Shown here piece after piece: positions 17,965-26,008 of a DNA stretch of 64,000 nt (position 1 is its first letter; each line of letters starts with the position of its first letter). Both the position numbers and the translations under genes were made by a program. The notes under the pieces are model-generated. The model searched no databases, was not told the DNA's origin, and saw only the letters and a list, made by a program, of their open reading frames with translations. The stretch lies in contig CP166131.1 of the NCBI GenBank assembly GCA_041228345.1, positions 806,001 through 870,000 of the forward strand. Reading direction: 5' to 3'. Source of the stretch: Alphaproteobacteria bacterium LSUCC0396. Lineage in GTDB: Bacteria; Pseudomonadota; Alphaproteobacteria; Puniceispirillales; Puniceispirillaceae.

Positions 17965-18855
17965 TCAACCCTTAGTTCGCTGTTTACAAATTTCATACAT
18001 CGCCAAGCCAAATACAGATAAAAAGATTAGCCCCCCGCCAAAAAGGGTACCGTGACTTGCGAACTCATCAAAGAAGATCCAAACCCATATTGGTCCAAGC
18101 GCAAATTCAAGAAGCATAATAAGAGGGATTTCAGCAGCCTTTAAAACTTTTGTAGACAGCACTAGAAGGGTTTGCCCACAACCTTGCAAGACGCCGCCCC
18201 AAATAAAACATAATGCTATGTCGCGTATTTCTGGTACAGCGCTCCACTGACTAAAGATCAATCCAACGACCATGCTAAAGAGCCCAGTAAGTAATAGCAC
18301 TGGCAACATTTCTACATGCCTATTTCGCCGAAGGGTGACAGCAAAGCAGGAAAAACAAAAGGCTGTCATCAAAGCAAAGACTACGCCCACCAATCCCTCT
18401 GAAGTAACGTCATTAGCTATAATAGAGAAGATACCAATGCTCGCAGTGGCCATCGCGAGCTGGGTGGCTCTGTCAATGCGCTCCCCTATCACAAAAAATG
18501 CAATTAGGGCCGTAATAAAGGGCGCGAGGGCAATGGTAAATGTTGTATTGGCAACTGTAGTGTTTGAGAAAGCAAAAACATAAAAGGTCTGAGCTCCAGT
18601 AAAAAACAGGGCGCCAAGTATACCTTGCCTTCCAATGCTCCAGATTGCCGAAAAAACCCGCTGCCTGTAAAGAGCAGTCAAGACGACTAACATCACAAAT
18701 GAAAGTGCGAGCCCTCGAAAAAAAACAACTCCAAACGGATCAATATTGTCTAAGCTGCGAAAAATAAGGCCAGCAGTGCTCACAATGGTTGCTGATGCAA
18801 TCATCATTTTAATTGCTGAGTGCCGTTTTACAACTGAAGAAAGAAAAGTCACCAT
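17965..18855 (-). CDS. EamA/DMT-superfamily transporter
   Basis: About 296 residues with ten predicted helices in two EamA halves. Features include NTTVANTTFTIALAPFITAL near the end of the first half and GVLQGCGQTLLVLSTKVLKA in the second. DMT proteins usually export metabolites or amino acids. The ATG at 18855 was chosen; a TTG at 18867 is also open. It is followed by a TauE permease after 12 bp. Confidence 0.83.
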   Translation of the reverse strand: MVTFLSSVVKRHSAIKMMIASATIVSTAGLIFRSLDNIDPFGVVFFRGLALSFVMLVVLTALYRQRVFSAIWSIGRQGILGALFFTGAQTFYVFAFSNTTVANTTFTIALAPFITALIAFFVIGERIDRATQLAMATASIGIFSIIANDVTSEGLVGVVFALMTAFCFSCFAVTLRRNRHVEMLPVLLLTGLFSMVVGLIFSQWSAVPEIRDIALCFIWGGVLQGCGQTLLVLSTKVLKAAEIPLIMLLEFALGPIWVWIFFDEFASHGTLFGGGLIFLSVFGLAMYEICKQRTKG

Positions 18856-18929
18856 CGATAAGTCCAAAGGCCTGCAAGTTTTGGGAGAACCGGGTAAAAG
18901 CTAAATTTTGACTTAACAGACAAAGCGGC

Positions 18930-19415
18930 TTAAAAACGGCATTCAGAGTACTGGCTGGCTTGACATGCAGTCGCCTGCGCGACAATTTCATCAAAAGTTC
19001 GCGCTGGCAATTCTGCAGCAATTGCCTGAACCATAAACGCAGCGTTGGGGTCAAATTCAGCTGATAACAAGAACCAATACAGCGCCTTTCTTAGACTTTT
19101 TTCGACACCCATTCCTTCGTGGTAGCTGTTTGCAAGAGCCGTAAAAGCAAACGGATAACCCTGCTTCGCCGATTGCCTAAAAAGCTCAACAGCTCGCAGT
19201 TGGTCTTGGGCCACCCCCTGGCCAGTCTGGTAGAGCAAACCAAGACTTGCCTGTGCAACTTTGTCACCAGATTCTGCCAATGGTACCCATAGTTTGACTG
19301 CCTCATCTGGTTTGCCCTCTGAGAGTTTTACAAAGCCAGAATTTAAATCATCTGCAACGGCTGAGGACATATAAAACGCAACCATGGCGATCAATATTAT
19401 CTTTAGCCACTGCAA
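18930..19415 (-). CDS. Secreted Sel1-repeat protein
   Basis: About 161 residues. The start is taken as the TTG at 19415 because TTTAGGAGAG lies just upstream; it yields a clean signal peptide (QWLKIILIAMVAFYMSSAVA). A longer frame from 19448 would bury that signal. At least two Sel1 (TPR-like) repeats follow: VAQASLGLLYQTGQGVAQD and FAFTALANSYHEGMGVEKS. They form a protein-binding scaffold, probably periplasmic. The C-terminus has two cysteines. The partner is unknown. Confidence 0.7.
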   Translation of the reverse strand: MQWLKIILIAMVAFYMSSAVADDLNSGFVKLSEGKPDEAVKLWVPLAESGDKVAQASLGLLYQTGQGVAQDQLRAVELFRQSAKQGYPFAFTALANSYHEGMGVEKSLRKALYWFLLSAEFDPNAAFMVQAIAAELPARTFDEIVAQATACQASQYSECRF

Positions 19416-19548
19416 ATTTTTCTCTCCTAAATATGAGCTTTTGGGCAAATCAAATTGGCAAACATTAAATTTTAGCCATATGATCTTAAAACATGTAGGC
19501 TATGAGCGACTTTTTAAAAGTTAAACATCAATCATGTGAGGCGCGTCA

Positions 19549-19713
19549 ATGATCATTTATCGATCAGCAAAAGTGATTGAAGAACTATTCTTGTCAGCCA
19601 TCCAGAAAATCACTGCACCCAAATCCGTAAAAGATACAATTTACGGAACCTTTCTTGCCCTTGCAGCTTTGTTCTGCCTGTTGTTTGCATTTGAGCAGTT
19701 GATTGGCCGTTGA
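19549..19713 (+). CDS. Possible small single-span membrane protein
   Basis: A 54-codon frame from ATG 19549 to TGA 19711-19713. GTGAGG lies seven bases before the ATG. The C-terminal part GTFLALAALFCLLFAFEQLI is a good transmembrane helix after an amphipathic, basic N-terminus. It is the only plus-strand frame in a short gap between two minus-strand genes. No family recognised. Confidence 0.4.
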   Translation: MIIYRSAKVIEELFLSAIQKITAPKSVKDTIYGTFLALAALFCLLFAFEQLIGR

Positions 19714-19743
19714 CATGTTGATTGATTAGCTTTTAATGCGCAG

Positions 19744-20631
19744 TCACTGGGAGCCCATGAAATATTCAAGAATAGCTGTTTGATCAAGGGTCCCCATCCC
19801 AGCTTTTTCTGCACTGATGAACTCTTCTCGAGCCACTCTTCCAAATTGAACTTTGTGGTTTGCAATTTCTGCAAGCTCTATTGCCATATTCAAATCCTTA
19901 ACCGCCATAAAAATCGGAAAGTCTGGCGTCAGGTCGCCTGCAAGAACTTTTTTAGGATAATTTGTATTGAGTTGACCAAGCCCAGCCGCCGTTGAACTCA
20001 TCAATTTTGCCATAGCCCTTACATCAAGTCCCGCAGCCTTTGCTAGAGAAAGCGTTTCTCCAGTCAATGCGTTATTGACCATAGCCATGTAATTATTGAC
20101 AAGTTTTGCTTTCAAGCCGCAACCTACTGGACCAACATGAAGAATTGTATCGCCAACGGCGTTGAAAACACCATCAAGCGCTGCAACGTCATCTGCCTCT
20201 CCACCCGCCATCACGAGAAGGTTGCCGGTGATTGCCTCCCGAGGTGTCCGGCCAACAGGTGCATCAACAAATCTGTGACCCCGGTTGGCAACACGCTTTG
20301 CTGTTTCCATCAATTGTGGGTATGAGCCTGTCGACATATCCACAATAAGGCTGTTTGGTGCACAGGTTTCCAAAACGCCACCCTTATCAAACAACACTGC
20401 ATCAACAACATCACTGTTTGGCAGTATCATCATAATTACATTACGTTGATCAGCCGCCTCACAGGGATTAGTCGATCCGGCCAAGGCGACGCCCTTAAAT
20501 CCGTCGACAACATTCTGCTGAATGTCGCACACAGCAACGTCAAAGCCCTCTCGAATAATGTTTTTTGCCATTGGAGCTCCCATAATTCCGAGCCCAATAA
20601 AAAGGATTTTTTGTTCCACAGTTCCCAACAC
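19744..20631 (-). CDS. 3-hydroxyisobutyrate dehydrogenase-family (beta-HAD) protein, copy 1
   Basis: A 295-residue NAD(P)-binding beta-hydroxyacid dehydrogenase. The Rossmann motif is FIGLGIMGAPMAKNI, the substrate-binding motif is FVDAPVGRTPREA, and the catalytic lysine lies in GCGLKAKLVNNYM (KxxNN, about residues 170-182). It oxidises a beta-hydroxy acid to its semialdehyde, or reduces one. The start (GTG 20631, TTG 20628 or GTG 20619) is uncertain. It is downstream of the SDR gene and resembles the second HIBADH at 24967-25854. Substrate unknown. Confidence 0.85.
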   Translation of the reverse strand: MLGTVEQKILFIGLGIMGAPMAKNIIREGFDVAVCDIQQNVVDGFKGVALAGSTNPCEAADQRNVIMMILPNSDVVDAVLFDKGGVLETCAPNSLIVDMSTGSYPQLMETAKRVANRGHRFVDAPVGRTPREAITGNLLVMAGGEADDVAALDGVFNAVGDTILHVGPVGCGLKAKLVNNYMAMVNNALTGETLSLAKAAGLDVRAMAKLMSSTAAGLGQLNTNYPKKVLAGDLTPDFPIFMAVKDLNMAIELAEIANHKVQFGRVAREEFISAEKAGMGTLDQTAILEYFMGSQ

Positions 20632-20698
20632 TTCCTAAAGCTACACTCACATAAGAATTTGATTAAAAGAAAGTTTGATCAATACAGATACATATTGT

Positions 20699-21475
20699 CT
20701 ACTTAGGTAACTCTCCATATGGAAGATATCCGCCGGCAAGTGTTATGCCACAATCAGCAACAGTGACAGAACCTGTCATGGCGCTCGATAAATCAGATAA
20801 CAAAAACAAAGCAATATTGGCAATCTCTGACGGCAAGGCCATTCTGCCCAGCGGCGTCATGTTGAGAATTGGTGATAAATCCCGTCCCGCTGCTTCCTGT
20901 TTTCTGATAAATGGGGTGTCAACCCAACCCGGACAGATTGTGTTGACACGGATATTTTTTTTGCTCCATTGAACAGCCATGGCCTGGGTAAGATTCTTTA
21001 TTGCTGCTTTACCAGCGCCATATCCTAGTACAGGCCCAGGTCTCAAGGCCAACACTGATGACATTGTAACTATAGAACCTCCACCTGTGGCTAGCATTCG
21101 CCTGCCAACTAATTTGCAAGTAACGAATGTGCCGTTGATATGATTTTCAAGCACTCTTTTAAAATTTTCTAGTGGCATTTCTTCTATTGGTTCTCGGGTT
21201 GGCATTATGCCCGCGGAGGTCACACAACCGTTAAAGGCAGGCATGCTTGTAGAGAGCTTCTCCAGCGCAGCATCTATTGATCCTTCAGACTCAACATCAC
21301 CAACCGCAAAGTGAGCGCGACGGCCAAGCGCTGTGCATAACTCTTGCGCCGCATCACCATTAATATCAATGATACCAACCGTAGCCCCTTCTTTATGCGC
21401 AGCAGTGCAAATAGCGGCTCCAATACCGCTGGCACCACCTGTAACTACGATCGATTTTTGTTGAAGTCTAATCAT
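20699..21475 (-). CDS. Short-chain dehydrogenase/reductase (SDR)
   Basis: A 258-residue classical SDR. The cofactor motif TGGASGIG lies near residue 14, the acidic residue after beta-2 (GIIDINGD) suggests NAD(H), and the catalytic Ser and Tyr-x3-Lys lie in MSSVLALRPG and YGAGKAA. The ATG at 21475 is preferred over an adjoining TTG. It interconverts an alcohol and a ketone. It is divergent from the Baeyer-Villiger monooxygenase and could supply that enzyme's ketone; this link is inference. Confidence 0.88.
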   Translation of the reverse strand: MIRLQQKSIVVTGGASGIGAAICTAAHKEGATVGIIDINGDAAQELCTALGRRAHFAVGDVESEGSIDAALEKLSTSMPAFNGCVTSAGIMPTREPIEEMPLENFKRVLENHINGTFVTCKLVGRRMLATGGGSIVTMSSVLALRPGPVLGYGAGKAAIKNLTQAMAVQWSKKNIRVNTICPGWVDTPFIRKQEAAGRDLSPILNMTPLGRMALPSEIANIALFLLSDLSSAMTGSVTVADCGITLAGGYLPYGELPK

Positions 21476-21671
21476 CAAACCACAATCCTTTTCAAAGAAT
21501 TTTTATCGCAAGGAGAAACGATTACACCATCACGGACCTACAACTGCAAATTTTTCATATTTGAACAATTCGCATGAGTTGGTAACTTTGCATACAACCG
21601 TAGTACAGCTAATCGCACTGAGTACAATTTCTAGTTGAATTGAAAAAAATAATTTCTTGAAAGTTGGTACA

Positions 21672-23285
21672 ATGAAACATGACAATCACACCCTTGACGC
21701 TATCGTTGTTGGTGCAGGGTTTTCAGGCCTATATCAGCTGTATTGCTTGCGTGAAAAACTAAATCATAAAGTTAAGGTTCTTGAGGCTGGAGGTGATGTA
21801 GGGGGCACCTGGTATTGGAACCGCTACCCCGGTGCGCGTTGTGACTCTGAAAGTCATACTTACTGCTACTATTTTGACAAGCATTTGCTTGAAGAATGGT
21901 CATGGTCTGAACGGTATCCTGGACAAGCAGAAATCTTGCGCTACCTAAATTTTTGCGCCCAAAAACTGGACCTCAAAAAAGACATTCGTTTTAATGAGCG
22001 TGTGATAAAAGCCGAGTGGGACGCTAATTCACAACTTTGGCACGTAAAAACACAAACTGGTCAGACTTTCATAGCGCGTTTTTTAATTACTGCCGTTGGG
22101 TGTCTTTCTTCAGCAAATATGCCAGATATTGATGGCCTTTCTGATTTTAAAGGTGAAATTTATCACACTGGTCAATGGCCCCATGACACAGTTGATTTTG
22201 AAAAAAAGACAATCGTCGTTATTGGTACAGGCTCAACCGGAATTCAGGCAATTCCTGAAATTGCGAAGTATGCGAAAAAACTTTACGTGCTTCAGAGAAC
22301 GCCTAATTATAGCGTACCCGCGCGTAATAGGCCGCTATCCAAAGATTTCCATTCGGCATTCATCGAAGACATTGATTCTTGGAGATCAAAAATGCTTAAG
22401 TCACGCCATGGACACCCATGGATAGCACCGGATCGTCAGGTCCGGAAAACCTCACCAGAGGAACGCTACAGGATTATGGAATCTGCATGGGAACATGGTG
22501 GGCTCAGTTTTCGTGAAAGTTTTGACGATGTACTCCTAGATGAAGAGTCAAACAACATAATGTCTGAATTTATCAGGCAGAAAATCATGAGTACCGTCCG
22601 CAATGTCGAAACAGCGAAAAAATTATTACCGAAAGATCACCCGTTTGGTACCAAGCGGCCACCAATCGATACTAATTATTTTGAGACATACAACCTTGAA
22701 CATGTGCATCTTATTGACGTCAGGCAAAACCCTATAGCTTCATGCTCCTCTGCAGGAATAATATTTACCGATGACACAAAAATAGAAGCGGATATGATAG
22801 TCTTTGCGACAGGCTTTGACGCGATGACCGGAGCACTGCAAAAAATGAACCTTAAAGGGAGGGACGGCCTAAAACTAGAGGAAGCGTGGCTTACTGGCCC
22901 ACAAACATATCTAGGTCTAGCTGTCCCAAAATTCCCAAACATGTTCACCATAACTGGGCCTGGCAGCCCATCAGTATTAACAAACATGCCACGCGCAATT
23001 GAACAGCATGTCGATTGGATTACAGATTTGCTATGCCACATGGTTCAGAGAGGTTACTCCAAGGTTGAAGCCAGCGAGGCAGCTGCCAACGAATGGACCG
23101 AACATGTTACCGATGTAGCCAACAAAACGCTTTTACCGAAAGCTAATCATTCCTGGTACCTTGGGGCAAACGTTCCCGGAAAACCACGGGTCTTTATGCC
23201 ATACGTTTTTGGATTAAATCATTATCGGAACCACTGTGATTCCATCGCGGCAAGCGGATACCAAGGCTTTCTAATCACTGAGTAA
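21672..23285 (+). CDS. Baeyer-Villiger-type flavin monooxygenase
   Basis: About 537 residues. Features are an N-terminal FAD motif (VVGAGFSGLYQLYCLRE), the GGTWYWNRYPGARCDSES block, the Baeyer-Villiger fingerprint FKGEIYHTGQWP (FxGxxxHxxxWP), and a second Rossmann motif VIGTGSTGIQAIPEIA for NADPH. This combination marks cyclohexanone/phenylacetone-type monooxygenases, which insert oxygen next to a ketone to give an ester or lactone. The start ATG at 21672 is preferred over a TTG at 21657. It is followed by a GMC oxidoreductase after 37 bp, suggesting one catabolic unit. Confidence 0.9.
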   Translation: MKHDNHTLDAIVVGAGFSGLYQLYCLREKLNHKVKVLEAGGDVGGTWYWNRYPGARCDSESHTYCYYFDKHLLEEWSWSERYPGQAEILRYLNFCAQKLDLKKDIRFNERVIKAEWDANSQLWHVKTQTGQTFIARFLITAVGCLSSANMPDIDGLSDFKGEIYHTGQWPHDTVDFEKKTIVVIGTGSTGIQAIPEIAKYAKKLYVLQRTPNYSVPARNRPLSKDFHSAFIEDIDSWRSKMLKSRHGHPWIAPDRQVRKTSPEERYRIMESAWEHGGLSFRESFDDVLLDEESNNIMSEFIRQKIMSTVRNVETAKKLLPKDHPFGTKRPPIDTNYFETYNLEHVHLIDVRQNPIASCSSAGIIFTDDTKIEADMIVFATGFDAMTGALQKMNLKGRDGLKLEEAWLTGPQTYLGLAVPKFPNMFTITGPGSPSVLTNMPRAIEQHVDWITDLLCHMVQRGYSKVEASEAAANEWTEHVTDVANKTLLPKANHSWYLGANVPGKPRVFMPYVFGLNHYRNHCDSIAASGYQGFLITE

Positions 23286-23322
23286 ATTTACCCAAGCCGG
23301 TCAGAAAACGGAGTGGTGAGTT

Positions 23323-24945
23323 ATGACTGAAAACGTTGAAATTTTTGACTACATAATAATAGGCGCAGGCTCGGCAGGGTGCATTCTAGCAAACCGCCTC
23401 AGCGCATGCGGTAAGTATAGTGTCTGCGTTATTGAAGCAGGCCCAAAAGACTGGCACCCTATGCTTCATATACCAGCTGGTTTTGTCAAAACTTTAGTTA
23501 ACCCAAAATTCAACTGGATGTATTCGAGCGAACCAAGTGCGGGCACCAATGGCCGCACCATACCAGCTCCCCGAGGTAAAGTGCTTGGTGGATCAAGCTC
23601 AATTAATGGAATGGGGTTCAACAGAGGCCAGAAAATGGACTTTGATGTCTGGGCACAAAAAGGCAATACAGGTTGGTCCTATGACGATATTTTGCCTTAT
23701 TTCCGAAAATTTGAGAGTTATCAGTCCCAGGATGATCAGTCCTATCGCGGCACCGATGGTGAAATGACCATCAGTGATCTCGATTGGCGAGACCCTCTCT
23801 GTGAGGCCTATATCAAAGGAGCAGAGAGTCTAGGCATTTCAAGGAATGCAGATTACAACGGTGCGACACAAGAGGGGATTTCATATCTTCAACGTACCGT
23901 ACGTGGGCGGTTTCGCATGAGTGCTGCCCGAGCTTTTTTAAACCCAGCTAAAAGACGTCCTAATTTGCGAGTGGTTACAAACGCCCACGTTACCCGCATT
24001 CTTTTACAAGGAAAGCGCGCAACTGGCGTCACATTCAAACTCGTTAAAAATCAAGAAATAGAGCGGCAAATTGATGCAGGCCGAGAACTGATTTTATGTG
24101 CCGGCGCTATTAATTCTCCGCACCTTTTACAGCTATCAGGAATTGGCGACGCGGATCATTTAAAAGAGATTGGCTGCGAGGTACGTCATGACCTGCCAGC
24201 TGTGGGAACCAATTTTCAGGACCATTACGCGACCCGGTTGACGTACCGGGTTCGCGGAGTTAACACAATCAACAATCGCGCGCATGGACTGCCATTGATT
24301 GCTGAGATTGCAAAATACTGTTTTGGTAAAAAGTCGATATTAAACCTTGGCCCAACAGCCGTTTTTTGTTTCCTTAAGTCAAATGAGAGTCTGAGCTCCC
24401 CTGATATCCAGATCAACTTTACCCCGGGAACGCACCAACGTGGCATGCAGTCTACGTTGGAGAAACAGGCCGGATTTACCATGGCGACCTGGCAACACCG
24501 TCCCGAGAGTCACGGATATATCAAGGCAAAAAGCTCAAACCCATTTGAGCACCCAGAAATTCAGCCAAATTACCTGGCCGCCGAAACTGACCAAAACGTA
24601 ATTTTGGCGGCAATCAAAATATGTCGTAAGCTCGCTCAAACTGATGCCTTGAGACCTTTTATTGTAGAAGAGACTTTTCCAGGTGTTGCCTGCCAAAATG
24701 ATGAGGAATTGTTGAATTCAGCGCGTGAAATCGGTCAATCAATATACCATTTGATGGGAACCTGCCGTATGGGTACCAGAAATGACAAAACTGCCGTTGT
24801 GGATGCAGACCTAAAGGTTCATGGCATTGAAAATATTCGGGTAATTGACGCATCTATAATGCCAACTATGGTATCGGCAAACCTAAACGCAGCGGTAATG
24901 ATGATTGCTGAAAAGGGGGCAGACATGGTTCTTGGGAGCAATTGA
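23323..24945 (+). CDS. GMC-family FAD-dependent oxidoreductase, copy 2
   Basis: A 540-residue homologue of the GMC enzyme at 9671-11305. It shares IPAGFVKTLVNPKFNWMY and [19 protein letters not shown] (signature 1), GAINSPHLLQLSGIG (signature 2) and the active-site region IYHLMGTCRMG. In this copy the HPVST of copy 1 reads HLMGT. It oxidises an alcohol. Located downstream of the Baeyer-Villiger gene, it might act on the alcohol released from the ester or lactone product. A GGAG lies about 12 bases before the ATG. Confidence 0.9.
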   Translation: MTENVEIFDYIIIGAGSAGCILANRLSACGKYSVCVIEAGPKDWHPMLHIPAGFVKTLVNPKFNWMYSSEPSAGTNGRTIPAPRGKVLGGSSSINGMGFNRGQKMDFDVWAQKGNTGWSYDDILPYFRKFESYQSQDDQSYRGTDGEMTISDLDWRDPLCEAYIKGAESLGISRNADYNGATQEGISYLQRTVRGRFRMSAARAFLNPAKRRPNLRVVTNAHVTRILLQGKRATGVTFKLVKNQEIERQIDAGRELILCAGAINSPHLLQLSGIGDADHLKEIGCEVRHDLPAVGTNFQDHYATRLTYRVRGVNTINNRAHGLPLIAEIAKYCFGKKSILNLGPTAVFCFLKSNESLSSPDIQINFTPGTHQRGMQSTLEKQAGFTMATWQHRPESHGYIKAKSSNPFEHPEIQPNYLAAETDQNVILAAIKICRKLAQTDALRPFIVEETFPGVACQNDEELLNSAREIGQSIYHLMGTCRMGTRNDKTAVVDADLKVHGIENIRVIDASIMPTMVSANLNAAVMMIAEKGADMVLGSN

Positions 24946-24966
24946 TAGTCTTTTAATCAAAAAAAA

Positions 24967-25854
24967 CTATTCCGATATTTTTGAGAGGTTTTTTAAAGTT
25001 CTGTATATTCCTGTTGTCCAATCCTCCTCCCCACGTCCCGCTGCACTTGCAATATTGTATACCTCACGGGCAACAGAACCTGTGGATAACGGTACTTTGG
25101 AGGATGCTCCAGCCGTTAGGGCTAGACCAATGTCCTTACGCGCCAGATCCAACATAAAAGCTGGCAAGGGATTGTCGCATAAGGCTTTCTCTGGCCAAGC
25201 CGTGGTGATGTGCCCAAGCCCTGCCGGAGTCTTAGAGATCACTTCCACCATTACGTCTTGACTAACACCCGACTTAAGGCCTAGTGCTAACCCTTCTGCC
25301 GTAACAAGGTTAGATACGGCTGAAATATAGTTGTTAACTAACTTTACGACAGAACCTGAACCTAGTTCACCACAGTATGTTATAGCCTCTCCCATGCATT
25401 CCAGGAATGGCACCACACGATCAATATCTTGTTTTTTGCCTCCAACCATGAAAGTTGACTTCCCATTGATTGCATGCGCCGATGTTCTGCCTACAGGAGC
25501 ATCAACCATAGAAAACCCCCGATCGACAAGGCGTTTGCCAATCTGACGAGTTTCGTCTGGCAGTATCGTGCTCATATCAACAAATATTGCATTACCAGAC
25601 ATTCCATCCGCAATTCCATCTGGACCGAAAACAACCTTTTCTACTATTGATCCAATCGGCAAAATGGCAAAAATCGCCTCGCAGCCTTGTGCGGCTTCTT
25701 TTGGTGACTTCGCACCTTTTGCGCCTTGCTTTTCAAGGGCAGCTACAGCTTCTTGCGAAACGTCATAGACCGTAACGTGGTGACCATTTTTTATAAGATG
25801 AGGGCACATTGCGCTACCCATCTGCCCTAGGCCTACAAATCCAATTTTTGCCAT
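24967..25854 (-). CDS. 3-hydroxyisobutyrate dehydrogenase-family protein, copy 2
   Basis: A 295-residue beta-hydroxyacid dehydrogenase with FVGLGQMGSAMCPHLIKNG, MVDAPVGRTSAHAI and GSGSVVKLVNNYI (catalytic Lys in KxxNN). It is the same length as copy 1 at 19744-20631 and shares the unusual APVGRT substrate loop. AAAGGGCG precedes the ATG. It converges on the GMC gene with a 21-bp gap. Likely oxidises a hydroxy acid in the same pathway. Confidence 0.87.
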   Translation of the reverse strand: MAKIGFVGLGQMGSAMCPHLIKNGHHVTVYDVSQEAVAALEKQGAKGAKSPKEAAQGCEAIFAILPIGSIVEKVVFGPDGIADGMSGNAIFVDMSTILPDETRQIGKRLVDRGFSMVDAPVGRTSAHAINGKSTFMVGGKKQDIDRVVPFLECMGEAITYCGELGSGSVVKLVNNYISAVSNLVTAEGLALGLKSGVSQDVMVEVISKTPAGLGHITTAWPEKALCDNPLPAFMLDLARKDIGLALTAGASSKVPLSTGSVAREVYNIASAAGRGEEDWTTGIYRTLKNLSKISE

Positions 25855-26008
25855 ATGCGCGCCCTTTCCAAGCGACTATATAGAAAATCTAATAGTGATA
25901 CTTCTAAGAATATTACGCAATAATGCGACACTCACTGTTAGCCTAGACCAGATTTTTTTTGAGGAACCCGACAAAACAAAAGACTGTCCTCTTCAGCACA
26001 ACGCCAAA

